DNA of 25,469 bases from CAZNYG01 sp964577205 (GCA_964577205.1 CAZNYG010000033.1:1-25469), one strand, 5' to 3'. Numbered from the stretch's first letter, positions 1-8,139 are shown. Numbers and translations are program-made. Notes: generated by a model not told the origin, from the letters alone.

Positions 1-877
1 TGGCCGGTGTAAGGGCGGCTGAGATGTAACGGGCGGCGTCAAGAGAGAACGGCACGAGGTCTATTCTTTCACCCTGCAGCTCCTCTATGATCGGTTTTAC
101 CCGGGCGCCTTTGACGCCCACGCATGCGCCGACCGGGTCCACTTTCGGATTGTGAGAAACGACGGCGACTTTCGTGCGCATACCCGCTTCACGCACGATA
201 TTTACGATCTCAACGACCTTCTCGTAGATCTCAGGCACTTCGACTTCAAAAAGGCGGCGGACAAGGTCCGGATGGCTGCGGGACAGTATCACGGCCGGGC
301 CGCGAGGAGTGCGCTCGGCTTTTATGATGACCGCACGAACGTGCTGACCGAGGTTGAACCGCTCGCGGAACACCTGTTCGGAAACCGGCAGGATAGCTTC
401 GGTCTTTCCCATGTCGATGATCAGATTGCGATTGGCGAACCGCCATATGACGCCGCTGACCATCTGGCCGATACGTTCTTTCAGTTCTTCGAGAAGGGTT
501 TCGCGTTCGGACTCCCTTATCTTCTGCACAATGACCTGCTTCGCGGTCTGCGCGGCGATACGGGCGAAATCCTGCGTGTCCAGAGGGATCCTGACATCCT
601 CGCCCATCTGCGACTCGGCGTTCATTTTCTTCGCTTCACCAAGGCTTATCTCCAGTGACGTATTGGTGACGTCAGGGACGATCTTTTTTATTACGCGCGC
701 GCTCATGGCGCCGGTCTCGGGATCAACGGACGCTTCGACGTTGACGTTCTTTCCAACGTGTTTTTTATAGGCGGACACCAGGGCGTTCTCTATGACCTTA
801 AGGATCTCTTCCTTCTTGATTCCCTTGTCCTTCTCGATTTGTTCCAGTGCCAGTACCAGCTCGCTTTTCTCAGACAT
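1..877 (-). CDS. nusA: Transcription termination/antitermination factor NusA (partial, C-terminus beyond window)
   Basis: NusA binds RNA polymerase and nascent RNA and modulates pausing, termination and antitermination. About 292 residues are visible. I read an N-terminal RNAP-binding domain (roughly 1-125, opening MSEKSELVLALEQIEKDKG), an S1 domain (roughly 130-200, with VSGVIWRFANRNLIIDMGKTEAIL split over its strands) and the first KH domain (from about residue 230, with DPVGACVGVKGARV, the GxxG-containing signature). The second KH domain and any C-terminal extension lie outside the window. The ATG at 875-877 is preceded by a strong GGAGGG about 8 nt upstream, which fixes the start. It lies 97 bp downstream of rimP, the usual rimP-nusA pairing, and probably shares the promoter near 1504-1532. 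Confidence 0.97.
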   Translation of the reverse strand, partial: MSEKSELVLALEQIEKDKGIKKEEILKVIENALVSAYKKHVGKNVNVEASVDPETGAMSARVIKKIVPDVTNTSLEISLGEAKKMNAESQMGEDVRIPLDTQDFARIAAQTAKQVIVQKIRESERETLLEELKERIGQMVSGVIWRFANRNLIIDMGKTEAILPVSEQVFRERFNLGQHVRAVIIKAERTPRGPAVILSRSHPDLVRRLFEVEVPEIYEKVVEIVNIVREAGMRTKVAVVSHNPKVDPVGACVGVKGARVKPIIEELQGERIDLVPFSLDAARYISAALTPA

Positions 878-976
878 TTATCTCGCCCTCCAGCTTATTG
901 TAGAAGCAATGCAAAGTGAAAAAAAGTGCAAACACACATTGTTAATCAGACTTCCCGCCACCCCATATATCCAATT

Positions 977-1447
977 CTATTTCCCGTTCATGTCGATTTC
1001 AGGGTCCAGCCGCGCTTTCGCTATCCCCGCTATGGGGATATCTACTTTTTCACCGCTTATATCGTCAACCCTAACGATCCCGTCCCCCGCGCTTATGATG
1101 TTCCCCGTAAAATTCCTCTGGCCGTCAATGGGATCGAAAACCGTTACGCGGATACGCATCCCGGTGAACCGCTTGAAATCCTTTTCTTTTCTAATGACCC
1201 GATCGATGCCCGGAGATGATACCTCGAGCACATACGATTCAGGGAACAGCGGCGACGCGTCGATTATGTCGCCCAGCATCCCGCTCATCTTCTCGCAGTC
1301 ACCCAGATTGAAGCCTTCGGGCTTGTCCAGGAAAACGCGCACGACTTTTTTCCCGCGCTCAACAGCGAACTGGACATCGACCAGTTCCATGTTTTGCGCG
1401 TCGACAGCCGGCTCAATCAGTTTTTCAATATTTTCCGCAATGCTCAT
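977..1447 (-). CDS. rimP: Ribosome maturation factor RimP
   Basis: RimP assists maturation of the 30S ribosomal subunit. The 156-residue protein matches the usual length of about 150. It carries the family hallmark LEVSSPGIDR between the N-terminal domain and the C-terminal Sm-like beta-barrel; the latter runs from roughly residue 85, FKRFTGMRIRVTVF onward. I chose the ATG at 1445-1447 (MSIAENIEKL) because RimP proteins begin at this point and a purine-rich GGAAAG sits just upstream. An in-frame ATG at 1472-1474 would add nine residues but lies in the leader with no ribosome-binding site. It is first of the rimP-nusA pair and has its own promoter and a 5'-terminal hairpin. Confidence 0.95.
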   Translation of the reverse strand: MSIAENIEKLIEPAVDAQNMELVDVQFAVERGKKVVRVFLDKPEGFNLGDCEKMSGMLGDIIDASPLFPESYVLEVSSPGIDRVIRKEKDFKRFTGMRIRVTVFDPIDGQRNFTGNIISAGDGIVRVDDISGEKVDIPIAGIAKARLDPEIDMNGK

Positions 1448-1476
1448 GAGCTTTCCGCTTTCTCCATAAAACACAA

Positions 1477-1497
1477 AGAGTGGCTTTTGGCCACTCT
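1477..1497 (-). promoter_or_regulatory. Perfect 8-bp hairpin at the 5' end of the rimP-nusA transcript
   Basis: AGAGTGGC at 1477-1484 and GCCACTCT at 1490-1497 form an uninterrupted 8-bp stem around a 5-nt loop. On the transcribed minus strand the stem is followed by TTTGTGTTTT. The distal arm falls about where transcription from the -10 box at 1504-1509 should begin, so the RNA would start with this hairpin. It could protect the 5' end, act as a short attenuator, or bind a regulator. The structure is seen directly; the role is inferred. Confidence 0.7.
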
Positions 1498-1503
1498 GCG
1501 GTT

Positions 1504-1532
1504 ATTATACAATATTTGCGGATAAGGTGCAA
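1504..1532 (-). promoter_or_regulatory. Sigma70-type promoter for rimP-nusA
   Basis: On the minus strand the -10 box is a perfect TATAAT (plus-strand 1504-1509). A TTGCAC hexamer (1527-1532) lies exactly 17 bp upstream and matches only TTG of the -35 consensus. The start would fall near 1497. It sits in the 163-bp space between the proS stop and the rimP start, so rimP-nusA can be expressed apart from the upstream operon. Confidence 0.65.
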
Positions 1533-1586
1533 CTTAATAACAGCCACACGTTATTTGACGCTGGATGCTGGACACTCGACAGCGGC

Positions 1587-1612
1587 AAAAAACAGAAGCG
1601 GACGCCGGCTTC
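1587..1612 (-). terminator. Possible weak intrinsic terminator at the end of proS
   Basis: On the minus strand GAAGC and GCTTC (plus-strand 1608-1612 and 1595-1599) can pair around an 8-nt loop and are followed by TG and six Ts (1587-1592). A competing short palindrome, CCGGCT/AGCCGG (1605-1610 and 1613-1618), spans the proS stop codon. The 5-bp stem is weak, so this is tentative. Its position just before the rimP promoter makes partial termination plausible. Confidence 0.33.
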
Positions 1613-3335
1613 AGCCGGAACGGGGGGCCATGCTATCCCGCACTATTTTGACGACAGTTTCGACACATTCGCTCACGGCGACCAGCCGGGCCACGGGCTC
1701 TTTGCGGGACTTGATCTCAACCTGGCCGTTCTTAAGGTTCTTCTCGCCGATGGTTATGCGAAGCGGGATGCCGATGAGATCCGCATCCTTGAACTTTATG
1801 CCAGCGCGTTCGTCACGGTCGTCCATCAGCGCATCGATCCCCCGGCGCCGGAGCTCCGAATAAAACGTTTCGGCAGTGGTTCGAATGTTCTCATCGGCCC
1901 AGTTGACCGGCACAACCACCACCGTGAAGGGCGCGACAGCCATCGGCCATATGATGCCGTTGTCATCGTGCGACTGCTCTATGGTCGCGGCAACGATGCG
2001 CGAAACGCCGATACCGTAACAGCCCATTACCATTGTCTGCTCTTTGCCTTCAGCGTCAAGGTATTGCGCTTTCATTGAAGCGGAATACTTCGTGCCGAGC
2101 TTGAAGACATGCCCGACCTCTATGCCCCGGGAGAACTTAAGCTCTTTGCCGCAATGGATGCACTTGTCCCCTTCTTTTACCGCCCGTATATCTGCATATC
2201 TGTCCGGAGTAAAATCCCGGCCCGGATTGACGTTCTTCATGTGCGTGCCGGCCTTATTCGCGCCGGTCACCGCGTTGACAAGGAATTCGACCGAATAATC
2301 AGCAATGACAGCGGCTTTTTCCGCAAGGCGGACCGGGCCAGCGAAACCCACCGGCGCGCCGGTAACCCTTGCTATGGTGGCCTCATCAGCCAGGCGTATC
2401 TCGGCGGCTCCCGCCACTGACATCAACTTATGTTCGTTTATTTCCTGGTCGCCCCGCACGAGCGCGACGACCGGCTTGCCGTCCGCGATATAGATGAGCG
2501 TCTTTATGAACCGCGTGGGCTCGACTTTGAGGAAGACGCCGACATCGGCCACCGATCTCATATTCGGCGTCGCGATCTCTTCCAGCGGCAGCGCTTCGTC
2601 TTTCATGCATGCCGCGCCGCGGGCGCACCCGGCTTTTTCCGTGTTCGCTCCGTAACCGCAATCGCACCAGGCGATGACCTCTTCCCCGGTCTCTGCCAGC
2701 ACCATGAATTCGTGGGAGAAAGAGCCCCCGATGGCTCCCGTCGTCGCTTCCACCGGCCTGTAAGCGAAACCGCAGCGGTCGCATATACGCTGGTAAGCGG
2801 CGAACACTTCCCTATAATACCGTTCAAGGTCCTTTTCGTCCGTATGGAACGAGTATGCGTCTTTCATGTAGAACTCGCGGGCTCTCATGACGCCGAACCG
2901 CGGGCGGATCTCGTCACGGAATTTTATCCCGAACTGGTACAGCATAAGCGGCAGCTGCCTGTATGACCGGACTTCGCGGCGGACAAGGTCGGTGATGGCC
3001 TCTTCATGCGTCGGGCCAAGGCAAAAATCCGCGTTCTTGCGGTCTTTGAGCCTGAACAGTTCCTTTCCGTAGATCCCCCACCTGCCCGTCTCTTCCCACA
3101 GTTCGCGCGGCAAAAGCAGCGGCAGCCATACTTCCTGTCCGCAGATCGAGTTCATCTCTTCGCGGATGATCTGTTCGACTTTTTTCAGTATCTTAAGGCC
3201 CAGCGGCAGCCATTCGTACACGCCGGAAGACAGTTTGCGGATCATGCCGGCGCGCTGCATGAGCTTTGCCGAGACTATGTCCGCGTCGCCCGGCGCTTCG
3301 CGCAGGGTCGGGATGAATGATGATGAGAAACGCAT
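1611..3335 (-). CDS. proS: Prolyl-tRNA synthetase, bacterial type with insertion domain
   Basis: ProRS charges tRNA-Pro with proline. The 574-residue length fits the bacterial form carrying an editing insertion. Class II signatures are visible: LGPTHEE near 107-112, motif 2 from PRFGVMRAREFYMKDAYSFH near 145-164, and motif 3 GCYGIGVSRI near 438-447. The editing/INS region is roughly 225-400 and the anticodon-binding domain follows. Cysteines cluster at 224, 226, 237 and 243 at the start of the insertion and at 392/395 (CIHC) at its end, so a structural metal site is possible. The ATG at 3333-3335 has AAGGAG 8 nt upstream. A 99-bp gap containing a palindromic CAGC-rich block separates it from greA. 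Confidence 0.97.
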   Translation of the reverse strand: MRFSSSFIPTLREAPGDADIVSAKLMQRAGMIRKLSSGVYEWLPLGLKILKKVEQIIREEMNSICGQEVWLPLLLPRELWEETGRWGIYGKELFRLKDRKNADFCLGPTHEEAITDLVRREVRSYRQLPLMLYQFGIKFRDEIRPRFGVMRAREFYMKDAYSFHTDEKDLERYYREVFAAYQRICDRCGFAYRPVEATTGAIGGSFSHEFMVLAETGEEVIAWCDCGYGANTEKAGCARGAACMKDEALPLEEIATPNMRSVADVGVFLKVEPTRFIKTLIYIADGKPVVALVRGDQEINEHKLMSVAGAAEIRLADEATIARVTGAPVGFAGPVRLAEKAAVIADYSVEFLVNAVTGANKAGTHMKNVNPGRDFTPDRYADIRAVKEGDKCIHCGKELKFSRGIEVGHVFKLGTKYSASMKAQYLDAEGKEQTMVMGCYGIGVSRIVAATIEQSHDDNGIIWPMAVAPFTVVVVPVNWADENIRTTAETFYSELRRRGIDALMDDRDERAGIKFKDADLIGIPLRITIGEKNLKNGQVEIKSRKEPVARLVAVSECVETVVKIVRDSMAPRSG

Positions 3336-3373
3336 TGGAGATGCTCCTTGTGAATAGTCGAAGATAACTTATG

Positions 3374-3430
3374 GGCAATCAGCTTACAGCAGTGAGCTGA
3401 TTGCTGAATGCTGCCAGCTGACTGCTCATC
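3374..3430. repeat. Palindromic CAGC/GCTG-rich block between greA and proS
   Basis: GCAATCAGCT (3375-3384) and AGCTGATTGC (3395-3404) form a perfect 10-bp stem with a 10-nt loop. The flank to about 3430 repeats related words: GCTGAATGCTGCC, then AGCTGACTGCT, a one-base variant of AGCTGATTGCT. This looks like a dispersed or slipped low-complexity repeat rather than a classical terminator, as no T-run follows on either strand. On the minus strand it lies in the proS 5' leader. Confidence 0.6.
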
Positions 3431-3434
3431 TGTA

Positions 3435-3905
3435 TTATTTCCTGTATATCTTTTTAATAACGAACTCTATCTGTCCGGAAGGGAGTTTTATGAGGACGGT
3501 CTCTCCGACTTTATGGCTGAGCAGTCCCTGAGCTACGGGTGACTGCACGGAGATCTTCATTTCCGCAGCGTTGGCCTCTTCCACATCAACGATCGTGTAT
3601 TCGTAGTCGTCGCCATCCGAGTCCTTCAGCTGGACCGTCGCGCCGATATATATCTTGTCGTTGTCCATCAGATCATTATTAATGAGCTGCGCGCGCGACA
3701 GCTTCGATTCAAGCTCGGCGATCCTTTTGCCGAGGTTGGTCAGGGACTCCTTTGCCGCGTGGTATTCGGCGTTCTCGCGCAGGTCTCCATGCTCGCGTGC
3801 CCGTGCCAGTTCTTCCTGTATCAACGGTTTGCGCGCCTGCAGGCGCTCCATCTCCTCTATGAGTTTGTTGCGGCCTTCCCTGGTAAGGTAGATCTGTCCG
3901 GACAT
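3435..3905 (-). CDS. greA: Transcript cleavage factor GreA
   Basis: GreA enters the RNA polymerase secondary channel and stimulates cleavage of backtracked RNA. The 156-residue protein has the standard layout: an N-terminal antiparallel coiled coil (about 1-75) whose tip carries the acidic pair in GDLRENAEY (Asp41 and Glu44, the positions used in the E. coli protein), and a C-terminal FKBP-like domain (about 80-156). The start at 3903-3905 is chosen because GreA proteins begin there (MSGQIYLTREG) and GGGAG lies about 9 nt upstream; a longer open frame runs back into ispG but is an overlap artefact. The gap to the ispG stop is 2 bp, so it is surely co-transcribed. Confidence 0.97.
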   Translation of the reverse strand: MSGQIYLTREGRNKLIEEMERLQARKPLIQEELARAREHGDLRENAEYHAAKESLTNLGKRIAELESKLSRAQLINNDLMDNDKIYIGATVQLKDSDGDDYEYTIVDVEEANAAEMKISVQSPVAQGLLSHKVGETVLIKLPSGQIEFVIKKIYRK

Positions 3906-3907
3906 TT

Positions 3908-5056
3908 TTACTTTCTCCCTTTGGCGGTATTCTGGATCATCTTCAGCAGCGTCGTCACCCATTGACGGGGCGGCACGCTGCCCAGCGCCTTTCCGTTCCG
4001 GAAGAGCACGCCTTTCCCTTTTCCCCCGGCTATCCCGATATCGGCATCCCGGGCTTCGCCGGGGCCGTTGACGACGCAACCCATGACCGCCACCTTCAAC
4101 GGCCTGTCCTTAAATACGCGGGTGACGTCATGCATCTTGTCCAGCTTTCTTTCGAGCTGATCGACTATGGATATAAGATCCACCGCGCACCTGCTGCATG
4201 TCGGGCAGGATATAAGCTCTATGCCGGTGGAACGGAGTTCCATGGATTGAAGTAATTGGTACGCGGCCCGGACTTCTTCCACGGGGTCGGCGGTCAGGGA
4301 AACGCGTACCGTATCGCCGATGCCGTCGTTAAGAAGGATTCCCAGGCCCGCGGAAGATTTAATGGTCCCCCGGAACATGGATCCGGCCTCGGTAATGCCG
4401 AGATGAAGCGGATAGCGCACCGTCGCCGCCATGAGCCTGTAGGCCGCCACGGTCGTCGGGATGTCGGATGCCTTCAGCGAGATCGCGATATCTTCGAAAT
4501 CATGTTTTTCAAGGATGCCGACATGTTCCATCGCGGCGGCGACCAGAATTTTTGCGCGGCGAGCGACTTCTTTTCTCCTGTCAGCCACCGGATCCCGGTG
4601 AACCGCCTTAAGGGAGCCGGCATTGACCCCGATACGGACAGGTATGCGGGCCCTTTTCGCCGCTTTCACTACCGCCGCGACATTCTCCGCCGCGCCGATA
4701 TTTCCGGGATTGATGCGCAGTTTGTCAACGCCCTGCCTGACAGATTCCAGAGCGAGCCGGTAATCAAAGTGGATATCCGCGACCAGAGGGATATGGATCT
4801 TCCGGCGTATATCGCCAAGCCTCTCAGCGGCTTCCCGGTCCGGCACCGCTACCCGGACGATCTCACACCCCGCTTCTTCAAGAGCATGGATCTGACGGAT
4901 AGTGGCGCGCGCGTCCCTGGTCATCGTATTGCACATGGACTGCACCGCCACGGGGCTGCCGCCGCCTATCGTCACATTGCCGATGCGGATCCTGCGCGTT
5001 CCCTGGCGATGATCGGCCTGCCTGCGGGTTGTCATCTTATTGATCCCGGTCTTCAT
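3908..5056 (-). CDS. ispG: 4-hydroxy-3-methylbut-2-enyl diphosphate synthase (flavodoxin/ferredoxin-dependent) IspG
   Basis: IspG converts methylerythritol cyclodiphosphate to HMBPP in the MEP isoprenoid pathway, using a [4Fe-4S] cluster and low-potential electrons. The 382-residue protein is the compact bacterial form: an N-terminal TIM barrel (about 20-270) and a C-terminal cluster domain. Cluster ligands are visible as CPTC (Cys284, Cys287), Cys327 in VMGCVVNGPGE, and Glu334. The segment reads CPTCSRC rather than the commoner CPxCGR; the third cysteine (290) is extra. ATG at 5054-5056 is used; an in-frame ATG seven codons later (5033-5035) is an alternative, and neither has a strong ribosome-binding site. 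It follows rseP by 4 bp. Confidence 0.96.
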   Translation of the reverse strand: MKTGINKMTTRRQADHRQGTRRIRIGNVTIGGGSPVAVQSMCNTMTRDARATIRQIHALEEAGCEIVRVAVPDREAAERLGDIRRKIHIPLVADIHFDYRLALESVRQGVDKLRINPGNIGAAENVAAVVKAAKRARIPVRIGVNAGSLKAVHRDPVADRRKEVARRAKILVAAAMEHVGILEKHDFEDIAISLKASDIPTTVAAYRLMAATVRYPLHLGITEAGSMFRGTIKSSAGLGILLNDGIGDTVRVSLTADPVEEVRAAYQLLQSMELRSTGIELISCPTCSRCAVDLISIVDQLERKLDKMHDVTRVFKDRPLKVAVMGCVVNGPGEARDADIGIAGGKGKGVLFRNGKALGSVPPRQWVTTLLKMIQNTAKGRK

Positions 5057-5060
5057 TTCA

Positions 5061-6125
5061 CTAATTTTTCATCCCCATACGGGCGATATCGCTGTAAGTC
5101 GCGAACACGAATATTAGAATGATGATCGCGAGGCCCACGAAGTTGGACACCTGCACGATCCTTTTGTTTATCGGCCGCCTGATGATACCTTCGACGATCG
5201 AAAGGAATATATGGCCGCCGTCCACAAGAGGTATCGGAAGCAGGTTGAACAGCCCCAGCGCCACCGATATGACGGCAAGCAGGTTGAGCAGGCTTTCCCA
5301 TCCCGTTTTTGCGGCTTTCGCGAGTATCTGGATGACACCTATCGGGCCGGCCACTTCAGGCTTTTCCCAGCGGACCAGTTTCTCCCCGAGATACTTGAGC
5401 GTATAGACCGACTGCAGCCATGCCATTTTCGCGCTGTACCCGACAGCCGGGATAAATCCCACTTCTTCAGTAATAACGCCGGGAGCTATACCGATAACGC
5501 CGTTCCCGCTGGCGGGATCCCTGCGGGGGTGCACTGTGACCTTCATGTTCTCGCCGCCGCGGACGATATCCAGAGTGACCGCCCGGCCTTCCATCGAATG
5601 TATCCGTTTCGCCATGTCTTCCCACGATGATACGGCCGCGCCGTTGATGCCTGTCACCCTGTCCGAGGCTTTGAGGCCCGCCTGTTCCGCGGGATAGCCG
5701 CTGGCCACTTCGCCTATCACCGGTTCAGCTGAAGGGCGGGGCACTCCCCACGTGACGAGAACTATGGTGAACAGTATGATCGCGAGCACATAATTCATCA
5801 GCGGCCCGAAGAACGCGATGATCAGCCGGCGGTACCACGGCTGCGAAAGGAACTCGTCCGGCCGTCCGGAAGCGTCGTTAATATCCTCCCCGGGCATTTT
5901 GACCATGCCGCCCAGCGGTATGGCACAAAGGGAATAACGCGTTCCGCCGTACGTAAAACCCGCTATCTCCGGGCCGAAGCCCAGCGTGAACTTCTCCACC
6001 CGGATGCCGAACTTTTTCGCCATCATGAAATGCCCGAGCTCGTGGATGAACACAAGGAGCCCGATGCCGAATATCGTCGCTATGACCTGAAATACCGTGA
6101 TTTCAAAACCCAACGCGTGTATCAT
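5061..6125 (-). CDS. rseP: RIP metalloprotease RseP (site-2 protease family)
   Basis: This is an inner-membrane zinc protease that cleaves within membranes, typically anti-sigma factors or signal-peptide remnants. The 354-residue sequence has an N-terminal membrane segment with the zinc motif HELGH at 28-32. It continues with the GFGPEI segment, one PDZ domain (about 135-200, beginning GEVASGYPAEQAGL) and the third-ligand motif LPIPLVDGGH near 296-305, followed by the last membrane helices. Only one PDZ is present, unlike the two of E. coli RseP. It overlaps the dxr stop by 4 bp (ATGA). Substrates cannot be told from this window, since no sigma or anti-sigma gene is present. Confidence 0.95.
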   Translation of the reverse strand: MIHALGFEITVFQVIATIFGIGLLVFIHELGHFMMAKKFGIRVEKFTLGFGPEIAGFTYGGTRYSLCAIPLGGMVKMPGEDINDASGRPDEFLSQPWYRRLIIAFFGPLMNYVLAIILFTIVLVTWGVPRPSAEPVIGEVASGYPAEQAGLKASDRVTGINGAAVSSWEDMAKRIHSMEGRAVTLDIVRGGENMKVTVHPRRDPASGNGVIGIAPGVITEEVGFIPAVGYSAKMAWLQSVYTLKYLGEKLVRWEKPEVAGPIGVIQILAKAAKTGWESLLNLLAVISVALGLFNLLPIPLVDGGHIFLSIVEGIIRRPINKRIVQVSNFVGLAIIILIFVFATYSDIARMGMKN

Positions 6126-7297
6126 TGATCTTTCCTCTCACATTTCTCTATGGCCAGAGCGGCCGCTTCGCGCGCCCAGGAGTCCGCGGCGATGATCTCG
6201 CCGAGTCCCGAAGCGCTGATCGGAGCATGGCGCCTCATGACACAGTTAATTACCGACGGAATGGCATCGAACGGAATACGTCTGTCCAGGAACGCGTGGA
6301 CGGCCGCCTCGTTGGCCGCGTTCATGACGGCAGGCATAGTACCTCCCTTGCGGCCCGCTTTAAGCGCGAGCCCCAGGCAGGGAAAACGCCGGAAATCCGG
6401 CAGCCCGAACTCAAGCCGGCTTATCTCTTCCAGTTTCAGGGGTTTTACGGCGCATGGAAAACGTTCGGGGTAAGTCAGAGCGTACTGGATCGGAAGCCTC
6501 ATGTCAGGCGAGGAAAGCTGCGCGATGACCGCGCCGTCCGCGTATTCGACCATTGAATGGATGATGGACTGAGGATGGATAAGAACGTCTATGCTGTCCA
6601 GAGGCATGTCGAAAAGGAATCCGGCTTCGATGACCTCCAGACCTTTGTTCATAAGCGTGGCCGAATCTATCGTGATCTTCTTCCCCATCCGCCACGTCGG
6701 ATGGGCAAGGGCGTCATCGACGCGGATATCTTTATGTTTCTTCGCGGAACGGTAAAATGGCCCGCCGGACGCGGTCAAAATAATGCGTTTCACCGCGCGG
6801 CGCGGTTCGTTCTTGAGGCACTGGAATATCGCCGAATGCTCGCTGTCGACCGGAAGGATGGCCACTTTGTTCCTGCGGGCCTCGTTCATAAGGAGCGGCC
6901 CGGCGACTACCAGCGCTTCCTTGTTTGCCAGGGCCACATCTTTTCCCGCCCGGATGGCGGCGATGACCGGGATAAGGCCCACCGCGCCGACGACCGACGT
7001 CAGCAGCAGCTCAGTTTTCGGGTGCGTCGCGACGCGGACAAGGCCGTCCCCTCCGGAACAGATCACTGTTTTGAACCCGCGTGAACGGCACCATTCCCTG
7101 ACCTCGGCGGCATCCTCGCCGTTCTGCAGCGAAACCATCCGGGGACGCGTCCGCCTTATCTGTTCTTTCAGCAGGCTTATATTGCTGCCGGCGGAAAGAG
7201 CGGCGACGGAAAAACGCTCCGGGTGCTGTCTAATGACTTCCAGAGCCTGTGTCCCTATGGACCCTGTGGAACCGAGAATACTTATGGATTTTTTCAT
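6122..7297 (-). CDS. dxr: 1-deoxy-D-xylulose 5-phosphate reductoisomerase
   Basis: Dxr performs the committed step of the MEP pathway, turning DXP into MEP with NADPH and a divalent metal. The protein is 391 residues, close to the usual 390-400. The dinucleotide-binding motif GSTGSIGTQ starts at residue 9. Further family blocks are LANKEALVVAG, PVDSEHSAIFQCL (metal and substrate binding) and LTASGGPF. I place the start at 7295-7297 because family members begin MKK-ISILGSTGSIG; an in-frame ATG at 7313-7315, overlapping the cdsA stop as TGATG, would add six residues and is equally possible. Downstream rseP overlaps by 4 bp. Confidence 0.96.
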   Translation of the reverse strand: MKKSISILGSTGSIGTQALEVIRQHPERFSVAALSAGSNISLLKEQIRRTRPRMVSLQNGEDAAEVREWCRSRGFKTVICSGGDGLVRVATHPKTELLLTSVVGAVGLIPVIAAIRAGKDVALANKEALVVAGPLLMNEARRNKVAILPVDSEHSAIFQCLKNEPRRAVKRIILTASGGPFYRSAKKHKDIRVDDALAHPTWRMGKKITIDSATLMNKGLEVIEAGFLFDMPLDSIDVLIHPQSIIHSMVEYADGAVIAQLSSPDMRLPIQYALTYPERFPCAVKPLKLEEISRLEFGLPDFRRFPCLGLALKAGRKGGTMPAVMNAANEAAVHAFLDRRIPFDAIPSVINCVMRRHAPISASGLGEIIAADSWAREAAALAIEKCERKDQ

Positions 7298-7314
7298 GGC
7301 CGGTTGCCGCCGCA

Positions 7315-8139
7315 TCAGTAATGGTTGACTATGGTCAAATAGTAATAGAAGAGCGGGGCGGTAAGCAGAAAGGAATCGAATCTGTCAAGCATTCCCCCGT
7401 GGCCCGGCAGCAGATGCGCCGAGTCCTTGACGCCGGCATCGCGCTTGAGCAGCGATTCCGCCAGGTCGGACATCTGTGAAACGACGGCTATGCCCAGTCC
7501 GAGGAACAGCGCTTCCCCTGCGGAAAGAATGTCTTTCATGAACAGGCCGCGGCAGATCACCGCGGTAATCATGCCGGTAACGACCCCCCCGGCCGCTCCT
7601 TCCAGAGTTTTTTTCGGGCTTATGGTCGAGGCAAGCGGCCTGCGGCCCAGTTTTTTCCCCGTGAAATACGCGCCCGTGTCGAGGGACCAGATAGTAATGA
7701 AAAGGAAGAAAACATATTCCATGCCGCCCGGCCTGAGCGACCGGATAAGGAGCAGATGGCCCAGCGTCCAAGGTATGAACATGATCCCGAACACCGTTAT
7801 GGCGAGGCGCTCGATCGATCGGGAGGGGTTTCTGCGAAGCATCTCGACCAGAACGATGACGACGAAGAGAATGCTTATCACGGCAGGCGTTCCCTGGTTG
7901 TCGGCCAGCGTGCCGATTCGCGTGCCGTTCAGGAACAGCGAAATGAAGACGGCGATCCCGCAGGCGATACCCGTCGCCGGCAAAGCCTGATATTTCGTTT
8001 TGCACAGGACAAAGTATTCCCTGAGCGCAAGAAATACGATACCCAGCATCATTATGAAGAAAGGGATGCCACCCCAGTAAACGGTAAGGACGACCAGTGG
8101 GATCCCGATGATCGCGGTGATCAGGCGTGGGAGAAGCAT
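7315..8139 (-). CDS. cdsA: Phosphatidate cytidylyltransferase CdsA
   Basis: CdsA makes CDP-diacylglycerol from phosphatidic acid and CTP, the entry point of phospholipid synthesis, in the cytoplasmic membrane. The 274-residue protein is highly hydrophobic with several membrane helices. Near its C-terminus it carries the family signature: SLLKRDAGVKDS followed by LLPGHGGMLDRFDS. The start at 8137-8139 (MLLPRLITAIIGIP) is supported by AAGGA six nt upstream; a longer reading frame would overlap uppS. It follows uppS by 13 bp and precedes dxr with about a 1-bp overlap or an 18-bp gap depending on the dxr start. Confidence 0.96.
   Translation of the reverse strand: MLLPRLITAIIGIPLVVLTVYWGGIPFFIMMLGIVFLALREYFVLCKTKYQALPATGIACGIAVFISLFLNGTRIGTLADNQGTPAVISILFVVIVLVEMLRRNPSRSIERLAITVFGIMFIPWTLGHLLLIRSLRPGGMEYVFFLFITIWSLDTGAYFTGKKLGRRPLASTISPKKTLEGAAGGVVTGMITAVICRGLFMKDILSAGEALFLGLGIAVVSQMSDLAESLLKRDAGVKDSAHLLPGHGGMLDRFDSFLLTAPLFYYYLTIVNHY

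Noticed and set aside
897..902. TACAAT hexamer upstream of nusA as a separate nusA promoter
   Set aside because: No acceptable -35 lies at 16-18 bp; the nearest TTGCAC is about 23 bp away. Transcription from the rimP promoter is sufficient.
3336..3434. Inverted repeat between greA and proS as an intrinsic terminator
   Set aside because: The 10-bp stem is not followed by a T-run on either strand and has a 10-nt loop; it fits a palindromic repeat better.
4256..5122. 288-codon plus-strand open frame opposite ispG
   Set aside because: It is antisense to a clear ispG and its composition is that of a complementary-strand artefact.
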